NCBI GenBank assembly: GCA_003569185.1
Contig: BGOJ01000001.1
Location: 314,557 to 378,556, forward strand
Direction: 5' to 3'
DNA from: Candidatus Planktophila sp.
GTDB taxonomy: Bacteria > Actinomycetota > Actinomycetes > Nanopelagicales > Nanopelagicaceae
DNA: 64,000 nt
Part shown: in pieces, positions 43,016 to 51,788 of the stretch
How positions within the stretch are numbered: the stretch's first letter is position 1
Layout: each line of letters begins with the position of its first letter
The notes under the pieces: generated by a model
The model's input: the letters and a program-made list of their open reading frames with translations, nothing else
Databases searched by the model: none
What the model was told of the DNA's origin: nothing
Program-made: the position numbers and the translations under genes

Positions 43016-44917
43016 CTATCTTAAAGTGAGCGTAATTACAGCGCCTTGTTTAACTTTTGTGCCAATTGCTGGAGAGATATTATTTACCTTTCCTGCACCC
43101 TTAATTACAACTTTGAGTCCTAAATTCTCAATATCTAAGCTGGCGTCATTTTTATTCTTACCTAAAACATTTGGCACAAAGACAAACTCAGGTCCCTTAG
43201 AAACAACGACTGAAATTTTGCTACCCAATTCAATTGAATCAGATTTATCAGGAGTCTGAGATATAACTTGTCCTTTGAAAATACTGTCGCTAAATTTATA
43301 AGTAACATCCACATCAAAGCCTTTATCCGTTAACTCCGAAAGCGCCTCATCCGCGCCTTTACCTACAAAGGATATGAGAGTGATTTTTTCGATTCCCTTA
43401 CTAACTTCGATATTGACAATCGATTTACGTTTAACTGCCTCACCATTTTTGGGATCAGATCTAACTACAAATCCGGAAGCCAATTGCATATCAAATACTT
43501 CATTGATATCACCAACTGTTAATCCAAGCTCAGAAAGTTTTTGCGAAGCAACATCAGGGGTTAATCCCTTGAGATCTGGAATTTGAATCCGTTCCTGACC
43601 TTTGGAGATTACTAAACCAACTGTGCCAGCGGGAGAGACCTTTCCACCGCCACCAGGTCTTGAAGAGATTACCTTCCCTTTTTCAATATCTTCGCTAAAT
43701 ATTTCTTCGGCAACTTGAGTTTCAAGCCCTAATTTTGAAAGTGTTGATTTAGCTTCAGATTGAGTCAAACCAACTAAGGACGGTACAGAGATTTTTCCAA
43801 CACCTAAGAACTTGTAGCCACCAAAAATCAATCCAGCAAGAAGTAAGAGGGCGATTATTCGATTGCGCCTTACCCTTCTAGAAACTTTGCGTTTTTTAGT
43901 TCTCACCGAATCCTCTGGCTTAGAAACATTAATAGGCTTAGTTGAGATTAATTGAGAAGTTTTCTCCTTCAGGCCTCCAAAGGCAGAACCTACGGAAACT
44001 TTCTTGCGCTTACTAATTTTAGGCGCTACTGGTGGCAAATCAAGTTCCAAACTTAACTGTCTGCGTTTTGGATCTAGTTTTGCTTGGATATCGCGCACTT
44101 TATTAAGTAATTCCTCAGCATCTTTTGGTCTGTGATCAGGATTTGGTGCGGTTGCGTCAAAAACCAGATCTGCAATTACATCTGGAATATTGCTGTTTAT
44201 CTGGTTAATTTTCGGAATACGGTCATTGACATGGCGATATGCAATTTGAATTGGTGTTTCACCATCGTATGGTTTCTTACCAATTAACATCTCGAACAAA
44301 ACAATGCCAATCGCGTAAATATCACTACGTGCATCAGCAACACCTCGCTGAACCTGCTCTGGCGATAAATATGAGACGCTTCCAAGGACAACACTTGATT
44401 CTGCAGTCATGGTTTGAGCCATAGAGGTGTTTCGAGCCAAACCAAAATCAGCCACTTTTATTCGGCCATCTTTTGAAATTAAAATGTTTTCAGGCTTAAT
44501 ATCTCGATGAATAATTCCAATTTTATGTGCAGCCGCTAAGGCGCTAAGAACTGGATTTATTATTTGAATAGTTTGTTCAGCGTTAAGAGCTCCATTTTCG
44601 TTTAAGAAATCTCTAAGGGTTGTGCCCTCAACTAATTCCATTACAAGAAATACTGCAGGTGGTCCACCTTCATTCCAACCTTGGTCTTGAATTGAAACTA
44701 TATTTGGATGCGATAGTGCCGCAGTAGCTTTTGCCTCTTTAATGAATCTTGAAACAAATGCCTCATCATTGGCTAGATGAGCATGCATTATTTTTACTGC
44801 CACTGGGCGATCAAGCCGAGTATCTATACCAGCATAAATTGTTGCCATGCCACCAGCTGCTAAACGCCGTTGAAGCAAATAGCGATTATCAATCAGTTCA
44901 CCGGTTAGATCAGACAC
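43016..44917 (-). CDS. Ser/Thr protein kinase with C-terminal PASTA domains (PknB-type)
   Basis: AAGGMATIYAGIDTRLDRPVAVKIM, HRDIKPENILI, ADFGLA; one TM, repeated PASTA units. Confidence 0.95.
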   Translation of the reverse strand: MSDLTGELIDNRYLLQRRLAAGGMATIYAGIDTRLDRPVAVKIMHAHLANDEAFVSRFIKEAKATAALSHPNIVSIQDQGWNEGGPPAVFLVMELVEGTTLRDFLNENGALNAEQTIQIINPVLSALAAAHKIGIIHRDIKPENILISKDGRIKVADFGLARNTSMAQTMTAESSVVLGSVSYLSPEQVQRGVADARSDIYAIGIVLFEMLIGKKPYDGETPIQIAYRHVNDRIPKINQINSNIPDVIADLVFDATAPNPDHRPKDAEELLNKVRDIQAKLDPKRRQLSLELDLPPVAPKISKRKKVSVGSAFGGLKEKTSQLISTKPINVSKPEDSVRTKKRKVSRRVRRNRIIALLLLAGLIFGGYKFLGVGKISVPSLVGLTQSEAKSTLSKLGLETQVAEEIFSEDIEKGKVISSRPGGGGKVSPAGTVGLVISKGQERIQIPDLKGLTPDVASQKLSELGLTVGDINEVFDMQLASGFVVRSDPKNGEAVKRKSIVNIEVSKGIEKITLISFVGKGADEALSELTDKGFDVDVTYKFSDSIFKGQVISQTPDKSDSIELGSKISVVVSKGPEFVFVPNVLGKNKNDASLDIENLGLKVVIKGAGKVNNISPAIGTKVKQGAVITLTLR

Positions 44918-44953
44918 AACGAAAGTTTAGAGAGAAAGTTTGAAATTTAGAGT

Positions 44954-45550
44954 TTATGGCACGCCAGATATCGTGTAATCCGCAGCTTTATTGGTTAATT
45001 CAGCAGAGAAATGTTTGTTTTGGTCCTTTAAGAAATTCAACATATGTGTTTTAACTACCTCACCATCACGAGCAATCACCCGTTCAAAACCAGATTCAGT
45101 ATCAAATTCCACCCAAATGATTCGCGAAAGCATTTTACGAAAAGCACTCTGTCCAGCCCCAACGCCCTCCAGAAACAAAGTTTTAGTTGGGGCAATTTTC
45201 ATGGTTTCACCAAAAACGTTTTGATGCCAATCAAATTTTCTATAAACTACCTCATTGCCCTGTAAAAATGGATTAAGAATCTCATTACAAACTCGCTCAG
45301 TTAATTCCTGTGATAGCGGATCCCTCCAGCCACTGTATAAATCATCCATATGTACTACTTGACTACCAGGGGTATCTGATTGCAATTTTGAAGCTAAGGT
45401 TGTTTTGCCTGACCCAGCAACGCCATCGATTGCAAAAACACATGGGGAGCTATTCTCAATCTCCTTAAGGTTAGTAAGTAAATCTTGATAATTAATCAAT
45501 TTTGAATTTCTCAGATTCTCGCTGCCAGCGCACCCAACCCCACACTGCAA
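44954..45550 (-). CDS. P-loop kinase, uridine-kinase-like; candidate salvage kinase of thiamine (hypothesis)
   Basis: FAIDGVAGSGKTTLASKL Walker A, VVHMDDLYSGW; overlaps the end of the riboswitch-controlled pnuC-family gene. Confidence 0.85.
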   Translation of the reverse strand: MQCGVGCAGSENLRNSKLINYQDLLTNLKEIENSSPCVFAIDGVAGSGKTTLASKLQSDTPGSQVVHMDDLYSGWRDPLSQELTERVCNEILNPFLQGNEVVYRKFDWHQNVFGETMKIAPTKTLFLEGVGAGQSAFRKMLSRIIWVEFDTESGFERVIARDGEVVKTHMLNFLKDQNKHFSAELTNKAADYTISGVP

Positions 45551-46043
45551 TTCCTGTGAAGATTAAATATAAAAAGCTTGTTAAATACAAATCACCTTTT
45601 AGGTATTGATAGGTATAGGCAAGATCGACAATTACCCACAAAGGCCAAGCCTCATATCGTTGCCAAATCATTAGCAGTTGAGCGATAACACTTCCGACAA
45701 ATCCAAAGGATTCAATGGCAGAGGATGCCGCTCCAATATTTATTAATAATGGCCAGATGGCAAGGGATAAAACAATTAACATTGTGATTACTGAGATTCG
45801 TTCTTTTGGTTTTAATTTTCTAGGTTTAACTCCCGTTGGTCCCCAGCCGAACCAACCCCAAATTCCGCCAGCTATAAATATAAATTGAAGTGCAGCACTT
45901 GCGTAGTATTGAGATTGAAAAAATAAGATTGCGTACAGAAAAGAGCTAACTCCCCACCAAGGCCATGTTATGCGTGGACCCAGTACGCCAAGAATTACAC
46001 CTGTCAGTGAGGTGATAAAAGCGAAAAATTCTAAAATGGACAT
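45492..46043 (-). CDS. pnuT: PnuC-family transporter, probable thiamine transporter PnuT
   Basis: GGIWGWFGWG and AVWGWVRWQRE motifs; ATG at 46043 (MSILEFF) lies just behind a TPP riboswitch. Confidence 0.85.
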   Translation of the reverse strand: MSILEFFAFITSLTGVILGVLGPRITWPWWGVSSFLYAILFFQSQYYASAALQFIFIAGGIWGWFGWGPTGVKPRKLKPKERISVITMLIVLSLAIWPLLINIGAASSAIESFGFVGSVIAQLLMIWQRYEAWPLWVIVDLAYTYQYLKGDLYLTSFLYLIFTGIAVWGWVRWQRESEKFKID

Positions 46044-46049
46044 TATGAA

Positions 46050-46138
46050 CCCCTTTCCAATTCGCATTACCGAACTGGTCAACCGGTCGGCTTGAAGTTC
46101 AAGCCCTCTCAGCTAAATTTCTTAGCTCCCGTGTTATT
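46050..46138 (-). promoter_or_regulatory. TPP (THI-box) riboswitch
   Basis: Minus strand: ACACGGGAGCTAAGAAATTTAGCTGAGAGGGCTTGAACTTCAAGCCGACCGGTTGACCAGTTCGGTAATGCGAATTGGAAAGGGG; conserved CTGAGAGGG and GGTAATGC, with paired helices. Confidence 0.9.
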
Positions 46139-46174
46139 TATCTTAGCCTAAAGAAAGTTGTCTATAGTTAGCAA

Positions 46175-46504
46175 GTGTTGAAATTCGGTTACATGGCGAT
46201 GATTGTGTTTACGATCATTGGTTCATTTTGGCTGGAAGTTGTCTTAAAAATAGGCGTACTAAGGCGCGCCAAAAGATTGGTGCTAAGTATTTTGCCGGTT
46301 TCACTTTTTTTCCTAGCCTGGGATGCATATGCAATTGATCAGGGGCATTGGTATTTTGATGAAAAGCAAATATTAGGAATTTTTGGACCTTTTGATATTC
46401 CTTTAGAAGAGTTCTTGTTTTTTACTTTCATTCCGATTGCAGCGGTTATGACAATTGAAGCTGTTCGAACTGTGAAAAAGCACTGGTCTGTGGGGGATGA
46501 GTGA
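46175..46504 (+). CDS. crtYc: Lycopene cyclase subunit/domain (CrtYc/CrtYe type)
   Basis: AWDAYAIDQGHWYFD, GPFDIPLEEFLFFTFIP. Confidence 0.9.
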   Translation: MLKFGYMAMIVFTIIGSFWLEVVLKIGVLRRAKRLVLSILPVSLFFLAWDAYAIDQGHWYFDEKQILGIFGPFDIPLEEFLFFTFIPIAAVMTIEAVRTVKKHWSVGDE

Positions 46505-46809
46505 TGGTTTATACCGATATTGCTGTACTAGCATTTTTGTTCTCGGTGATATTTGATCTGTTTATTATCAAGGCGAGATTATTGCGGCGCGCAGTATTTT
46601 GGACAAGCTATGCAATTATTTTGCCATTTCAGCTAATAACTAATTGGTGGCTTACTTCAAGAAACATAGTTATGTATAGTCCAGAGGCAATAATCGGAAC
46701 ACGTATTGCATCGGCCCCAGTTGAGGATCTGCTTTTTGGATTTGCCCTAATTCTATGTGTGATGAATATGTGGATATTTTGGGGCAGAAAAGGTATGCAG
46801 AAGAGATAG
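46501..46809 (+). CDS. crtYd: Lycopene cyclase subunit/domain (CrtYd/CrtYf type)
   Basis: ITNWWLTSRNIVMYSPEAIIGTRIASAPVEDLLFGF; ATGA overlap with crtYc. Confidence 0.9.
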   Translation: MMVYTDIAVLAFLFSVIFDLFIIKARLLRRAVFWTSYAIILPFQLITNWWLTSRNIVMYSPEAIIGTRIASAPVEDLLFGFALILCVMNMWIFWGRKGMQKR

Positions 46810-47721
46810 TTATTTTCTAAATAATGATCGCATGTAGGCAGGTCCTGCAACCTTTAATCTGCGCCAACTGGAAGTTTTTGCCCTCTTAGTAAAAATTTCA
46901 TAATCAATTTTTTCTACCTCATCAACAATTCCACAGTAGAGCTCACTCGCTGCCAAAATGCATTCACGGCTACCTGGGCTCAGCAACTTTATCCCAGAGT
47001 CAGATTCTGCTTGCAACTTCCTAACTCTGCGAATTTGTTCTTTAAGTGCACTACGTATTTGTGGTGTAAGAACTTTGTCTTCTAACATTGTTCGCGTAAC
47101 GCCATGAACCTGTAATTCAGAAACAGGTAGATAAACTCGTCCCCTATCTAGATCCTCACCAACATCTCTAATAAAATTTGCGAGCTGAAAAGCCACACCT
47201 AATTTTTCAGCTGCGATTTTGGCTTCATTCAAATCTGATGGAGAAACGGTTCCTAAGATGTGAACCATTTGTAAGCCAATTACTGCAGCCGACCCATAGA
47301 CGTACTCATAAAGATCTTCATAAGTTTGATACTCGGTGACAGTGAGATCCATTTTCATTGAGTGCAAAAAAGCTTCAAAATACTCAATTGGAATCTTAAA
47401 TTTCAAAGCAGTATCAACTAGTGCAGCTGCTACTGGGTCTTTACTGCCACCGGCTTGTAGATCTTGCAGAACTTGATCGCCCCAAGCATTTAATGCATCA
47501 GCTTTTTCGCCATCAGTTAATGTTGAATTCAGATCATCAACTATTTCATCTGCATATCTAGCAAAGCCATAAAGTGCATGAACGTATGGTCGCTTTTCTT
47601 TTGGTAATAATAAGGTGGCAAGATAATAAGTTTTCCCGTGGAGTGAATTTAGTCTTTTACATTCAGCGTAAGAAGCTCGAAGCCTAGGATCTGTTATCCC
47701 AGCTGCGGTTAATTCATCCAT
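46810..47721 (-). CDS. crtB: Phytoene synthase
   Basis: YGFARYADEIVDD, QLANFIRDVGEDLDRGRVYLP. Confidence 0.95.
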   Translation of the reverse strand: MDELTAAGITDPRLRASYAECKRLNSLHGKTYYLATLLLPKEKRPYVHALYGFARYADEIVDDLNSTLTDGEKADALNAWGDQVLQDLQAGGSKDPVAAALVDTALKFKIPIEYFEAFLHSMKMDLTVTEYQTYEDLYEYVYGSAAVIGLQMVHILGTVSPSDLNEAKIAAEKLGVAFQLANFIRDVGEDLDRGRVYLPVSELQVHGVTRTMLEDKVLTPQIRSALKEQIRRVRKLQAESDSGIKLLSPGSRECILAASELYCGIVDEVEKIDYEIFTKRAKTSSWRRLKVAGPAYMRSLFRK

Positions 47722-47724
47722 CGA

Positions 47725-49209
47725 TTACTTAACTGGCCCAACAATTCTCTCAGCAGCTAATCTGCCAGAGATTAATACCATTGGAACTCCAACTCCTGGT
47801 TGCGTTCCAGAACCTGCAAATACAATATTTTCATATCCTTTAGCAAGATTCCTAGGACGAAATGGTCCAGTTTGGAAAAAGGTATGGGCGCTAGCAAATG
47901 GTGCTCCTTGCTCCATACCTTGGTTTTGCCAATCCAGGGGAGTTGTTAGTTGTTCAACTTCGATTCCGGCGCCAAACCCTGCATAGCCACGAGCTTCTAA
48001 AGCGCGAATCATTTCATCACGGTATTTAGGCGCAGTTACTTTCCAATCTATGTTGGCACTTAAATTTGGAGTTGGGAATAAAACATAATAGGAAGATTTA
48101 CCAGCTGGTGCTAAATCAGGATCATCTTTTGAAGGAACTGTAACTAAAATACTTGGATCACTCATCAGTGTTTTCTTTTTGATTAATTCATCGAAGACGC
48201 CATCCCAAGACTTTCCAAAATGAATATTGTGATGAGCAAGATGGTCATAACTCTTATTTGATCCAACTAACAAGGTTACGCAAGATGGAGAATATTTCAG
48301 GCGCTTTATCGACCTTGGTTGGCCGCCTAATAGATCTTGCCATGCAACTGGCAAATCTGGATTTAACACAACAACATCACAAGGAATACGTTGCCCATCA
48401 TCGGTTATCACGGCAGTAGCCCTGCCATTGCTTCGCTCTAGTGAAGTCACAGTTGTGTTGTACTTAAAAACAACTCCGTGCTTTTCCGCAGCGCCAGCTA
48501 ACGCTCTTGGAACTGCATGCATTCCACCTTTAGGGAAAAAGACGCCGTTAACTGAATCCATATATGCAATAACGGCATATATAGCTAACGCTTGTTGTGG
48601 GCTGACACCGGCGTACATAGCCTGGAAGGAGTAAACCTTCTGAGTTCTTGGATCTTTTAGGAATTGATTTACTTTTGGCGCCAAACGTCTAAAGCCACCT
48701 AAAGCAATAAGTCTGGCTAAATTTGGGGTTAACAAATTTAATGGTGAATCAATATTTCTATCAATAAAATCATTCATTTCATATTTATATAACTTCGTCA
48801 CAAAATCTACATATTTTCCATATCCAACTGCTTCAGCTGGGCTGATACTTTTTGCGATCTCTTCCTGCATCTGATTGGTATCTGCGTGGACATCAAGTTG
48901 GGAGCCATCATGATAAAAAGCTCGATACAACGGTTTAAGTGGAATTAGGTCGAGCCAATCTTTCAAATCTTCGCCAACACAAGCCAGTGCATCTGCAATC
49001 AAATCGGGCATGGTCAAGACCGATGGTCCGGTATCAAATGCAAACCCAGATTTATTCAATAATCCATTACGTCCACCTGGCACAGATTCGCGCTCTACCA
49101 CTGTGACTTTGCGACCGGCACCAGCTAATCGCAATGCAGCACTTAATCCAGCAAGGCCTGCGCCCACAACTACAACATGGTCGGTGGCACCTTTAACTTT
49201 AGCTGGCAC
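47725..49209 (-). CDS. crtI: Phytoene desaturase
   Basis: VVGAGLAGLSAALRLAGAGRKVTVVE, FDTGPSVLTMP, FAGSGTQPGVGVPMVLISGRLA. Confidence 0.95.
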   Translation of the reverse strand: MPAKVKGATDHVVVVGAGLAGLSAALRLAGAGRKVTVVERESVPGGRNGLLNKSGFAFDTGPSVLTMPDLIADALACVGEDLKDWLDLIPLKPLYRAFYHDGSQLDVHADTNQMQEEIAKSISPAEAVGYGKYVDFVTKLYKYEMNDFIDRNIDSPLNLLTPNLARLIALGGFRRLAPKVNQFLKDPRTQKVYSFQAMYAGVSPQQALAIYAVIAYMDSVNGVFFPKGGMHAVPRALAGAAEKHGVVFKYNTTVTSLERSNGRATAVITDDGQRIPCDVVVLNPDLPVAWQDLLGGQPRSIKRLKYSPSCVTLLVGSNKSYDHLAHHNIHFGKSWDGVFDELIKKKTLMSDPSILVTVPSKDDPDLAPAGKSSYYVLFPTPNLSANIDWKVTAPKYRDEMIRALEARGYAGFGAGIEVEQLTTPLDWQNQGMEQGAPFASAHTFFQTGPFRPRNLAKGYENIVFAGSGTQPGVGVPMVLISGRLAAERIVGPVK

Positions 49210-49211
49210 AA

Positions 49212-50285
49212 TTAAATCTTTCTATTAGTAGCAAGGATCGCAAGTTCTGTCAGTAACTTCTTACCATCTGGGCTAATTCCATCATGGTTTAGTGCAGTTA
49301 GAGAAGTGCTGGTGAGTTCTTCAATCATAGTTTCAATGTGAGAAGTAGCACCTGTATCTGTGATTATTTGTTGGAGATCTGAAATCATGCTTGGAGTGAG
49401 ATTTGGATCTCCAATGTGTTTTTTTAATTGAACAGATTGGGAGGTATCAGCTCTCTCTTGCGCGATTGCTAATAGGGCAGTGCGCTTTCCTTCTCGTAAA
49501 TCATCCCCGGCTGGTTTGCCAGTTTCAGATGGATCTCCAAAGACTCCTAATAAATCATCTCTAAGTTGGAATGCCTCGCCAAGTGGTAATCCATAATTTG
49601 AGTAGGCCTGCATTAGTTCAGCAGAGGCACCGGCTAGCGCTGCGCCAAAATGTAGTGGTCGTTCTATCGTGTATTTGCCAGATTTATATCGTGCAACTTT
49701 AAGAGAACGTTCAATACTTTGCGTTCCTAAAGATTGTTCGTAAACATCTAGGTATTGCCCAGCCATAAGCTCTACTCGCATCTCATCGTAAATTGGTAGA
49801 GCTCGAATCAAATCTTGACTTGATATCCCGGAGTTATGCAGCATCTGCGCTGACCAAATAAGTGCTAAATCACCAATTAAAATTGCTGATGCCACTCCAA
49901 ATTGCGCAGAGGATCCAACTAGGTGATTATCCTTGTGCATTTTTTCAAAAGATTTATGAATGCTAGGAGCACCGCGCCTGGTATCAGAGGCATCCATAAC
50001 ATCATCATGAATTAATGCGCATACATGAATCAACTCAAGACTTGCAATTGCTGAGAGTAATTCTTTATTTGGCTGGGCAGATGCTCCAATTAGTCCAACG
50101 TATGCAAACAATGGGCGTAATCTTTTTCCGCTATCGAGTAGGAATTTTTCAAGTGCAATTCCAACGGGGTCTAATTCAGGTCCGATTTTGGCAAGGTACT
50201 TATTTTCCCGCTTTATAAACTCAGTAAGCACCTGATTTATCTCAGCACGAATCACTTTGATATCGCTAGTCGCAGAAAAACTCAC
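49212..50285 (-). CDS. crtE: Polyprenyl (GGPP) synthase
   Basis: LIHDDVMDASDTRRGAPSIH and FQLRDDLLGVFGD aspartate-rich motifs; GTG start at 50285 (VSFSATSD). Confidence 0.93.
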   Translation of the reverse strand: MSFSATSDIKVIRAEINQVLTEFIKRENKYLAKIGPELDPVGIALEKFLLDSGKRLRPLFAYVGLIGASAQPNKELLSAIASLELIHVCALIHDDVMDASDTRRGAPSIHKSFEKMHKDNHLVGSSAQFGVASAILIGDLALIWSAQMLHNSGISSQDLIRALPIYDEMRVELMAGQYLDVYEQSLGTQSIERSLKVARYKSGKYTIERPLHFGAALAGASAELMQAYSNYGLPLGEAFQLRDDLLGVFGDPSETGKPAGDDLREGKRTALLAIAQERADTSQSVQLKKHIGDPNLTPSMISDLQQIITDTGATSHIETMIEELTSTSLTALNHDGISPDGKKLLTELAILATNRKI

Positions 50286-50308
50286 GGCGCAACGGTACCC
50301 TGCCTGCT
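50286..50308. promoter_or_regulatory. Compact divergent promoter crtE/metF with overlapping antiparallel -10 elements
   Basis: TACCCT-N7-GTG on + and TACCGT-N6-GTG on -, sharing GGTACC. Confidence 0.5.
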
Positions 50309-51172
50309 GTGAGCAATGATCAGAGAGCCACTTCCTTCTCGTTGGAGTTCTTCCCACCAAAGGATTTGGCAGGGGAAGAGCGGCTCTGGCAGGTATTGGC
50401 ACAACTTCAACCTTTAAAGCCAGATTTTGTATCAGTTACCTATGGTGCTGGTGGATCCACGCGAGATCGGACAATTCGGGTTACAACTGAAATTACTGAT
50501 CGCACCCAAATCCCAACAGTTGCACATTTAACCTGTGTTGGCTCAACTAAATCGGAATTAGTTGAAGTTTTAAATCAATATAAAACATCTGGAATCAAAA
50601 GCATTTTAGCTTTAAGGGGAGATCCTCAAGGAGGACCAACATCGCAATGGCAATCTATCCCTACCGGATTAGATCATGCAGATGAACTTGTTGAGCTAGC
50701 TATGCAAATAGGTGGATTTAACATTGGAGTTGCTGCATTTCCAGATGGTCACCCAGCATCAAATTTTGATTTAGAAAAAGATATCGATGTGCTTTTGCGC
50801 AAGGAACAGCTAGGCGCCTCCTTTGCAACAACTCAATTCTTCTTTGAATTTGAAAAATGGCAAGGTATCGTAGATCGATTAGCAAAGCGTGGGTCTAATC
50901 TTCCAATCATCGCGGGCCTTTTGCCTATTACCAACTTAAAACAATTGAATCGCATGGTCGAATTAAGTGGCGTGAAGATTCCAAACCATATTTCAAAAAG
51001 ATTTGAAAGTGCAGGTGATGATCCAAGTGAGATCAAAAAAATAGGTATTGATATTGCAACTGAGCTTGGTAGTAAATTACTAGCAGCAAAAGTTCCAGGG
51101 CTTCATTTCTATACAATGAATACCGCTGAATCAACAATTGTAATTGCAAAAAATTTAGGTTTGGTTAAGTAA
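50309..51172 (+). CDS. metF: Methylenetetrahydrofolate reductase
   Basis: SLEFFPPKDLAGEERLW, VTYGAGGSTRDRT, ALRGDPQGG, TQFFFE. Confidence 0.95.
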   Translation: MSNDQRATSFSLEFFPPKDLAGEERLWQVLAQLQPLKPDFVSVTYGAGGSTRDRTIRVTTEITDRTQIPTVAHLTCVGSTKSELVEVLNQYKTSGIKSILALRGDPQGGPTSQWQSIPTGLDHADELVELAMQIGGFNIGVAAFPDGHPASNFDLEKDIDVLLRKEQLGASFATTQFFFEFEKWQGIVDRLAKRGSNLPIIAGLLPITNLKQLNRMVELSGVKIPNHISKRFESAGDDPSEIKKIGIDIATELGSKLLAAKVPGLHFYTMNTAESTIVIAKNLGLVK

Positions 51173-51788
51173 TGACAAAATATGAATTCTTTTTAGCCTG
51201 GAGTAAGTTGCATGGAGATGCCAAGGTTTCAGGAATTGTTAAGGGTTGGCTTAGCATCTCTTTTCCTGTTTCGAAAGCTTTAGCCAAAATACGAGTAACT
51301 CCTAATACATTAACAATTTTAGGTTTAGTATTTGGAATCTTGTTGTACATGAATTCAAATGCAATATGGGCGCCATTAATCTTAGTAATTTCGCTAATTT
51401 GCGACGGTCTTGATGGCAGTCTGGCAATTATTACTAGACAATCCTCAAAATGGGGTGCCCTATTAGATTCAGTAGTTGACCGACTTACTGAAGTTTTTTG
51501 GGTTTAGCACTTTACAGTTTGGGAGTTGATTCAAAGATACTAATAACCGTTTTGATTTTGGCTTCAACTCAAGAGTATCTAAGGGCCCGCGCAGGTGGAG
51601 TTGGGTTAAAGCAAGTGGGCGTGGTTACCGTTGCAGAACGTCCAGTAAGAGCCTCATTTATATTTATAGCTTTGGTTGCATTTAATCTAAATTTAGAGAT
51701 ACTCAATCAGATTACTTTTGTTTGGTTGATTTTGCAGGCAATTAGTTTCTTAACGGTTGTTAGATTTACTGCTGCAAAATTGAATTAA
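51172..51788 (+). CDS. CDP-alcohol phosphatidyltransferase family protein, apparent 1-nt deletion at T-run 51494-51499
   Basis: DGLDGSLAIITRQSSKWGALLDSVVDRLTE CDP-OH motif; continuation LGLALYSLGVDSK in next frame. Confidence 0.9.
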
